From positions 1-9,593 of the forward strand of contig JBKBRC010000068.1 of assembly GCA_046292345.1 (NCBI GenBank): a stretch of 9,593 nt of DNA, given 5' to 3'. The position numbers and the translations under genes are program-made. This DNA comes from JBKBRC01 sp046292345. GTDB taxonomy: Bacteria; Bacteroidota; Rhodothermia; Rhodothermales; Rubricoccaceae. This document shows positions 6,178 through 9,593 of the stretch, one piece after another (the first letter of the stretch is position 1; every line of letters starts with the position of its first letter). The notes beneath the pieces are model-generated. The model had not been told where the DNA came from and ran no database searches. It saw only the letters and a program-made list of their open reading frames with translations.

Positions 6178-6880
6178 CGCGCCGCTGCCGCGCCTGCTGC
6201 TCGTCGCCGACGGCTTCGCGACGGGCCGCCCCGGCGCCTCGGCCGCCGACGTGGCGCGCCGCGCCGAGGCGCTCGTGCGCGCCGGCGTGCGCCTGGTGCT
6301 GCTCCGCGACCACGCGGCGGATGCGCGTGCGTACGCCGCGGCGGCCGAGGCCCTCGCCGCGCGCCTGCGCACGGACGCGCCCGAGGTGCGGCTGCTCGCG
6401 CACACGTTTCCGGACGTCGCCGCGGCGCTCGGGGCCGGGCTGCACGTCGGGCGCCGCGGGCCGGGTGTAGCCGAGGCCCGCGCCCGGATCGGCCCGGAGG
6501 GCCTCCTGAGCGCGGCCGCGCACGACGCGGCCGAGGCGCACGCCGCCGCCGCCGCGGGCGCCGACCTCGTGCTGTTTTCGCCGGTCTTCGCCACGACGAG
6601 CAAGCCCGGTGCGCCGGCTGCCGGGCCATGCGCGCTCGGGCGCGTGGCGGCGGGGCTGCACGCGGCGGGGCTCGGCGCGCGCGTGTTCGCGCTCGGCGGC
6701 GTCACGCCCGCACGGGTCGGCGCGTGCCGCGCGCAGGGCGCCTACGGCGTGGCCGTTCTCTCGGGGCTGCTCGGCGCACCGGATCCGGCCGCAGCGGCGC
6801 ATGCCTACCGCGTCGCCCTCGGCGAAGGCGTTGCAGACGGCGCGGCCTCCGGAGCGCCGTCGGCGCCTGCGCGGGCGTAG
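6158..6880 (+). CDS. thiE: ThiE/TenI-family protein, divergent thiamine phosphate synthase or thiazole-processing protein
   Basis: This 240-residue TIM-barrel protein starts inside the end of thiG (20-bp overlap) and precedes thiD by 30 bp. Its operon position fits ThiE, which joins HMP-pyrophosphate and thiazole phosphate to thiamine phosphate. Recognisable blocks are LLLVADG (13-19), VLLRDH (47-52), GLHVG (94-98), AGADLVLFSPVFATTSKPG (133-151), ALGGVTP (178-184) and GVAVLSG (197-203). Several residues catalytic in B. subtilis ThiE, as I recall its sequence, are changed. The Lys of the REK motif is His52, the NDR-type motif is AHTF (81-84), the Asp after GVHLGQ is lost, and the Ser before AH is Ala120. 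TenI's catalytic His (GHVF) is also absent, being SPVF here. The fold and family are secure but the enzymatic role is not. The C-terminal 20 residues are low-complexity Ala/Pro. The gene symbol rests on context. Confidence 0.78.
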   Translation: MAAPEPDAPLPRLLLVADGFATGRPGASAADVARRAEALVRAGVRLVLLRDHAADARAYAAAAEALAARLRTDAPEVRLLAHTFPDVAAALGAGLHVGRRGPGVAEARARIGPEGLLSAAAHDAAEAHAAAAAGADLVLFSPVFATTSKPGAPAAGPCALGRVAAGLHAAGLGARVFALGGVTPARVGACRAQGAYGVAVLSGLLGAPDPAAAAHAYRVALGEGVADGAASGAPSAPARA

Positions 6881-6910
6881 TCTCCGCTGCGCTTGCCACG
6901 CCCTCCTCCC

Positions 6911-7765
6911 ATGACCTCTGCCGATCTCCGCCAGCGCCCCATCCCGACCGCCCTCACCATCGCCGGCTCCGACTCCGGCGGCGGCGCGGGCATTCAGGCC
7001 GATCTGAAAGCGTTCGAGGCCAACGGCGTCTTCGGTATGAGCGTCGTCACGGCGCTGACGGCGCAGAACACGCGCGCGGTGCGCGGTGCGATGGACGTGC
7101 CGCCGGCGTTCGTCGCCGCGCAGCTCGACGCCGTCGCCGAGGACCTGCCGGTGGGCGCCGTCAAGACGGGCATGCTTTCCTCGACGGCGCTCATCGAGGT
7201 CGTCGCCGACGGGCTCGCGCGGCATGGCCTCGGCCCGGTCGTCGTGGACCCGGTCATGGTCTCCAAGAGCGGCCACGCGCTCCTGCGCCCCGACGCCACC
7301 GACGCGCTCGTGCGGCGCATGCTGCCGCTGGCGACGCTCGTCACGCCCAATGCGCACGAGGCCGAAGCCCTCGCCGGCTTCCCCGTCCACACGCTCGCCG
7401 ACGCGCGTCGCGCCGCCGAGGCCATCTGCGCCCTCGGCCCGGCGGCGGTCCTCGTCAAGGGGGGCCATCTCGAGGGCGAGCCGGACGCCGTAGACCTGCT
7501 CCTCGATGTCGACGGCGAGGCGCTCTTCCGCGGCCCCCGCTTCGACACGCCGCACACGCACGGCACCGGCTGCACGTACGCGGCAGCGATCGCGGCGCGG
7601 CTCGCGCGCGGCGAGGCGCTGCGCGAGGCCGTCCGAGTGGCCCGGCGCTACCTCTCGGAGGCCATCCGGCACGGCCTGCCCATCGGCGGCGGCCACGGCC
7701 CGACGCGCCACTTCTGGTTCGCGCCCGAGGGCTGGGACGGCCCGTGCCAGAGCGCCGGCGTCTGA
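6911..7765 (+). CDS. thiD: Hydroxymethylpyrimidine/phosphomethylpyrimidine kinase ThiD
   Basis: ThiD is a cytoplasmic ribokinase-fold enzyme that phosphorylates HMP and then HMP-phosphate to HMP-pyrophosphate, the pyrimidine half of thiamine. The 284-residue protein shows TIAGSDSGGGAGIQADLKAF (16-35), VVTALTAQNT (45-54), VKTGML (84-89), VVDPVMVSKSGHALL (111-125), VTPNAHEAEAL (144-154), VLVKGGHLEG (180-189) and HTHGTGCTYAAAIAA (215-229). The GTGC anion hole with Cys221 lies in the last block. All substrate and ATP motifs are present. The ATG at 6911 follows CCCTCCTCCC. A TTG at 6893 is in frame but would only add six Pro-rich residues. It is the last thi gene in the operon, and there is no ThiE fusion. 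Confidence 0.97.
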   Translation: MTSADLRQRPIPTALTIAGSDSGGGAGIQADLKAFEANGVFGMSVVTALTAQNTRAVRGAMDVPPAFVAAQLDAVAEDLPVGAVKTGMLSSTALIEVVADGLARHGLGPVVVDPVMVSKSGHALLRPDATDALVRRMLPLATLVTPNAHEAEALAGFPVHTLADARRAAEAICALGPAAVLVKGGHLEGEPDAVDLLLDVDGEALFRGPRFDTPHTHGTGCTYAAAIAARLARGEALREAVRVARRYLSEAIRHGLPIGGGHGPTRHFWFAPEGWDGPCQSAGV

Positions 7766-7820
7766 CCAGCCCTCCGGGCAGCTCGGTCCCGAAAGAAGGG
7801 CTCCGAAGGGACAGTGCGCG

Positions 7821-7828
7821 TAGGTTAC
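7821..7828 (+). promoter_or_regulatory. Putative -7 box for the M28 peptidase gene
   Basis: TAGGTTAC within GCGTAGGTTACG is a partial match to TAnnTTTG, 39 nt before the ATG at 7860. Its context resembles the box proposed for the minus-strand oxidoreductase. No -33 element is visible. The 94-bp spacer after thiD also holds short inverted repeats (GTCCC...GGGAC) but no convincing terminator. Confidence 0.3.
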
Positions 7829-7859
7829 GGGAGTCGGACCCACCACCTCCCGCCTGCTC

Positions 7860-9416
7860 ATGCGTTCGTTCGTTCTCGTCCTGCTCACCTTCGCGCTGGC
7901 GGCGCCCGCCGCGACGGCGCAGACCTTCCCCACTGGCGACCCTGTCCTGCAACGCATCTGGCAGGAGGGCATGGAACGCTCGCGTGTGGAGCCGCTCGCG
8001 CAGGTCCTGCTGGATTCCATCGGCCCGCGCCTCGTCGGCACGCCGCAGATGCAGGCCGCGCACGACTGGGCCGTGCGGACGTTCGCCGCCTGGGGCGTCC
8101 CGGCGCGCAACGAGGCCTACGGCACGTGGCGCGCGTGGGAGCGCGGCACGACGCACGCCGACCTGATCGCGCCGCGCGTGCGCTCGCTCGACGCGATGAT
8201 GCTTGCCTGGAGCCCGCCTACGCAGGGCGCCGTCGAGGGGCCGGTCGTGGTCCTGCCGGACGTGGCGGACGAGGCCGCCTTCGCGGCATGGCTGCCGCAG
8301 GTGCGTGGCGCGTTCGTGGCCGTCTCGTTCCCGCAGCCCACCTGCCGTCCGGACGGCAACTGGGAGGAGCACGCGCTCCCGGCCACGGTCGAGCGGATGA
8401 AGGCTGCGCGCGCAGCGGCGCAGGAGAACTGGAGCACGCGCGTGCGCGCCGGCGCGGCCTCGCCGGCCGCGCTCGCGCAGCGCCTCGAGGCCGCCGGCGC
8501 CGCCGGCCTCCTGACGTCCAACTGGTCCGGCGGCTGGGGCGCCGAGCGCGTCTTTGGCGCGCAGACCGAGCGCATTCCCATGCTGAGCCTCTCGTGTGAG
8601 GACTACGGGCTCGTGGCGCGCCTGGCCGAGCGCGGGCAGGGGCCGCGCCTGCGCGTGCGCGCCGAGTCGCGCGACCTGGGCACGGCGCCGGCCATGAATA
8701 CCATCGCCGAGATGCGCGGGCGCGAACTGCCCGACGAGTACGTCGTCCTCTCAGCCCACTTCGACTCGTGGGATGGCGCCTCGGGCGCGACCGACAACGG
8801 CACCGGCACGGTCGTAATGATGGAGGCCATGCGCATCCTGCGCGCCGTCTACCCGAACCCGCGCCGCACGATCCTTGTGGGCCTCTGGGGCGGCGAGGAG
8901 CAGGGCCTCAACGGCTCGCGCGCCTTCACCGAGGACAACCCGCATGTCGTGGAGGGCCTCCAGGCGCTCTTCAACCAGGACAACGGCACCGGGCGCATCG
9001 CGAGCATCTCCATGCAGGGCTTCCCTGATGCGGGCGCCTTCTTCGCGCGCTGGTTTGCGGGGATGCCCAACGAGCTCGTCGGCAACATCCGTCTGGCACT
9101 GCCGGGCATGCCCTCGGGCGGCGGGACGGACCACGCGTCGTTCGTCTGCCACGGCGCGCCGGCGTTCTCGCTCTCGGCCACGCCCTTCGACTACTTCACG
9201 TATACGTGGCACACCAACCGCGACACGTACGACAAGATCTCGTTCGAGGACGTGCAGATGAACGCTGTGCTGACGGCGATGCTGGCCTACCTGGCCTCAG
9301 AGGATCCGGAGCGCCTGCCACGCACGCGCCGCGAGATGCCCGTGAACGCGCAGACGGGCGAGCGCGAGGCGTGGCCGGCGTGCCGCCCCGCGCAGCGCAG
9401 CGCGCCGGGCCGCTGA
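7860..9416 (+). CDS. Secreted M28-family zinc metallopeptidase (carboxypeptidase Q/aminopeptidase-like)
   Basis: This 518-residue exported peptidase has a signal peptide MRSFVLVLLTFALAAPAATA, probably cleaved before Gln21. No lipobox Cys is present. A first part (about 25-125) is followed by a PA-like insert (about 126-265) containing GLLTSNWSGGWG. The M28 co-catalytic di-zinc domain comes next. Its ligands are His300 in SAHFDSW, bridging Asp312 in TDNGTG, general base Glu346 and ligand Glu347 in GGEEQG, Asp374 in FNQDNG, and His451 in TWHTNRDTYD. The complete set implies activity, likely removing terminal residues from peptides in the periplasm or outside the cell. TDH at 423-425 lies in the usual substrate-side loop. 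There is no type IX secretion C-terminal domain. The C-terminal 25 or so residues are low-complexity. The ATG at 7860 puts the signal peptide first. It is probably transcribed separately from thi. Confidence 0.95.
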   Translation: MRSFVLVLLTFALAAPAATAQTFPTGDPVLQRIWQEGMERSRVEPLAQVLLDSIGPRLVGTPQMQAAHDWAVRTFAAWGVPARNEAYGTWRAWERGTTHADLIAPRVRSLDAMMLAWSPPTQGAVEGPVVVLPDVADEAAFAAWLPQVRGAFVAVSFPQPTCRPDGNWEEHALPATVERMKAARAAAQENWSTRVRAGAASPAALAQRLEAAGAAGLLTSNWSGGWGAERVFGAQTERIPMLSLSCEDYGLVARLAERGQGPRLRVRAESRDLGTAPAMNTIAEMRGRELPDEYVVLSAHFDSWDGASGATDNGTGTVVMMEAMRILRAVYPNPRRTILVGLWGGEEQGLNGSRAFTEDNPHVVEGLQALFNQDNGTGRIASISMQGFPDAGAFFARWFAGMPNELVGNIRLALPGMPSGGGTDHASFVCHGAPAFSLSATPFDYFTYTWHTNRDTYDKISFEDVQMNAVLTAMLAYLASEDPERLPRTRREMPVNAQTGEREAWPACRPAQRSAPGR

Positions 9417-9430
9417 GCGGGGTCGCAGGG

Positions 9431-9452
9431 CGGAGGCGCGCTATGCGCTCCG
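9431..9452 (+). terminator. GC-rich hairpin after the peptidase gene, possible terminator
   Basis: CGGAG-G-CGC (9431-9439) pairs with GCGCTCCG (9445-9452) apart from a one-base bulge, with a GCTAT loop. It begins 15 bp after the M28 stop. The downstream ACACATCTTCACTTT is only moderately T-rich, so strength is uncertain. Confidence 0.35.
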
Positions 9453-9464
9453 ACACATCTTCAC

Positions 9465-9496
9465 TTTGCGACGCGATCGGAGCTGCGGTATCTTGG
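9465..9496 (+). promoter_or_regulatory. Bacteroidota-type promoter of the tRNA-Arg gene
   Basis: TTTG (9465-9468) and TATCTTGG (9489-9496) are separated by 20 bp. This fits the Bacteroidota housekeeping promoter, TTTG about 19-20 bp before TAnnTTTG (established for the group). It lies 21 bp upstream of the mature tRNA 5' end, so transcription would start near 9502-9505 with a short leader. It is the best promoter in the window. Confidence 0.7.
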
Positions 9497-9497
9497 C

Positions 9498-9516
9498 GCT
9501 CCCGCCAGACGGGAGC
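9498..9516. repeat. Perfect 7-bp inverted repeat abutting the tRNA 5' end
   Basis: GCTCCCG (9498-9504) and CGGGAGC (9510-9516) are separated by CCAGA. The element fills the space between the -7 box and the tRNA, ending one base before it. Because transcription probably starts inside it, the RNA may carry only the right arm. It could be a DNA-level site or a leader element. Confidence 0.7.
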
Positions 9517-9517
9517 C

Positions 9518-9593
<76 letters not shown>

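Noticed and set aside
3610..6705. A 1031-codon open frame on the minus strand across gap 2 and antisense to thiO-thiS-thiG-thiE
   Set aside because: It reads through 100 N, is low-complexity Arg/Ala/Gly sequence, and lies opposite genes with clear family motifs. Long antisense frames are expected when third codon positions are nearly all G or C.
6893..6910. Upstream TTG start for thiD
   Set aside because: It would only add six Pro/Arg residues. The ATG at 6911 fits homologue N-termini and the CTCCC-ATG context seen elsewhere.
6038..8110. A 690-codon minus-strand open frame opposite thiG, thiE and thiD, and a 512-codon plus-strand frame at 6628-8166
   Set aside because: Both are Arg/Ala-rich with no recognisable domain and are shadows of thiE, thiD and the M28 gene.

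Overview
The window is very GC-rich DNA of ordinary chromosomal character, with two 100-N scaffold gaps (2406-2505 and 3728-3827), so it comes from a draft assembly. Several traits point to a GC-rich aerobic member of the Bacteroidota/Rhodothermota group, perhaps something like Rubricoccaceae (inference). No start codon has a convincing Shine-Dalgarno sequence. The tRNA promoter fits the Bacteroidota pattern TTTG-N20-TAnnTTtG. Secreted proteins have Sec signal peptides followed by Q. Thiamine synthesis uses the O2-dependent ThiO.

Layout. Positions 2-94 (+) hold the last codons of a probable SAM-dependent methyltransferase. Positions 204-974 (+) encode an exported alpha/beta-hydrolase, which converges on fbaB (1102-2184, -), a DhnA-type class I fructose-bisphosphate aldolase. 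Upstream of fbaB are a -7 box, a perfect 20-bp palindrome and a GC-rich tandem repeat broken by the first gap. Next is an FAD-dependent amine/amino-acid oxidase family protein (2546-3613, -). It diverges from a thiamine operon on the + strand: thiO (5' end in or left of the second gap, to 5010), thiS (5095-5301), thiG (5305-6177), a ThiE/TenI-family gene (6158-6880) and thiD (6911-7765). A secreted M28 metallopeptidase follows (7860-9416), then tRNA-Arg(ACG) (9518-9593), which lacks only its last base at the window edge.

How the genes work together. ThiO oxidises glycine to the imine, ThiS carries sulfur on its C-terminal Gly-Gly, and ThiG builds the thiazole. ThiD makes HMP-pyrophosphate, and the ThiE-like protein would join the two halves or help with thiazole tautomerisation. 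thiC, thiF and thiL are not in the window. The ThiE-like protein has lost several residues thought to be catalytic, which is the most interesting protein-level observation here.

The DNA-level surprises are short GC-rich tandem repeats of 15-16 bp at three places. Two sit on stop codons and one encodes a pentapeptide repeat at the thiO N-terminus. Both assembly gaps fall at such repeats. The first gap is flanked by an exact 121-bp duplication that is almost certainly an unmerged contig overlap. I see no mobile element, CRISPR array, defence system, prophage or biosynthetic cluster, and nothing that amounts to a new multi-gene system.
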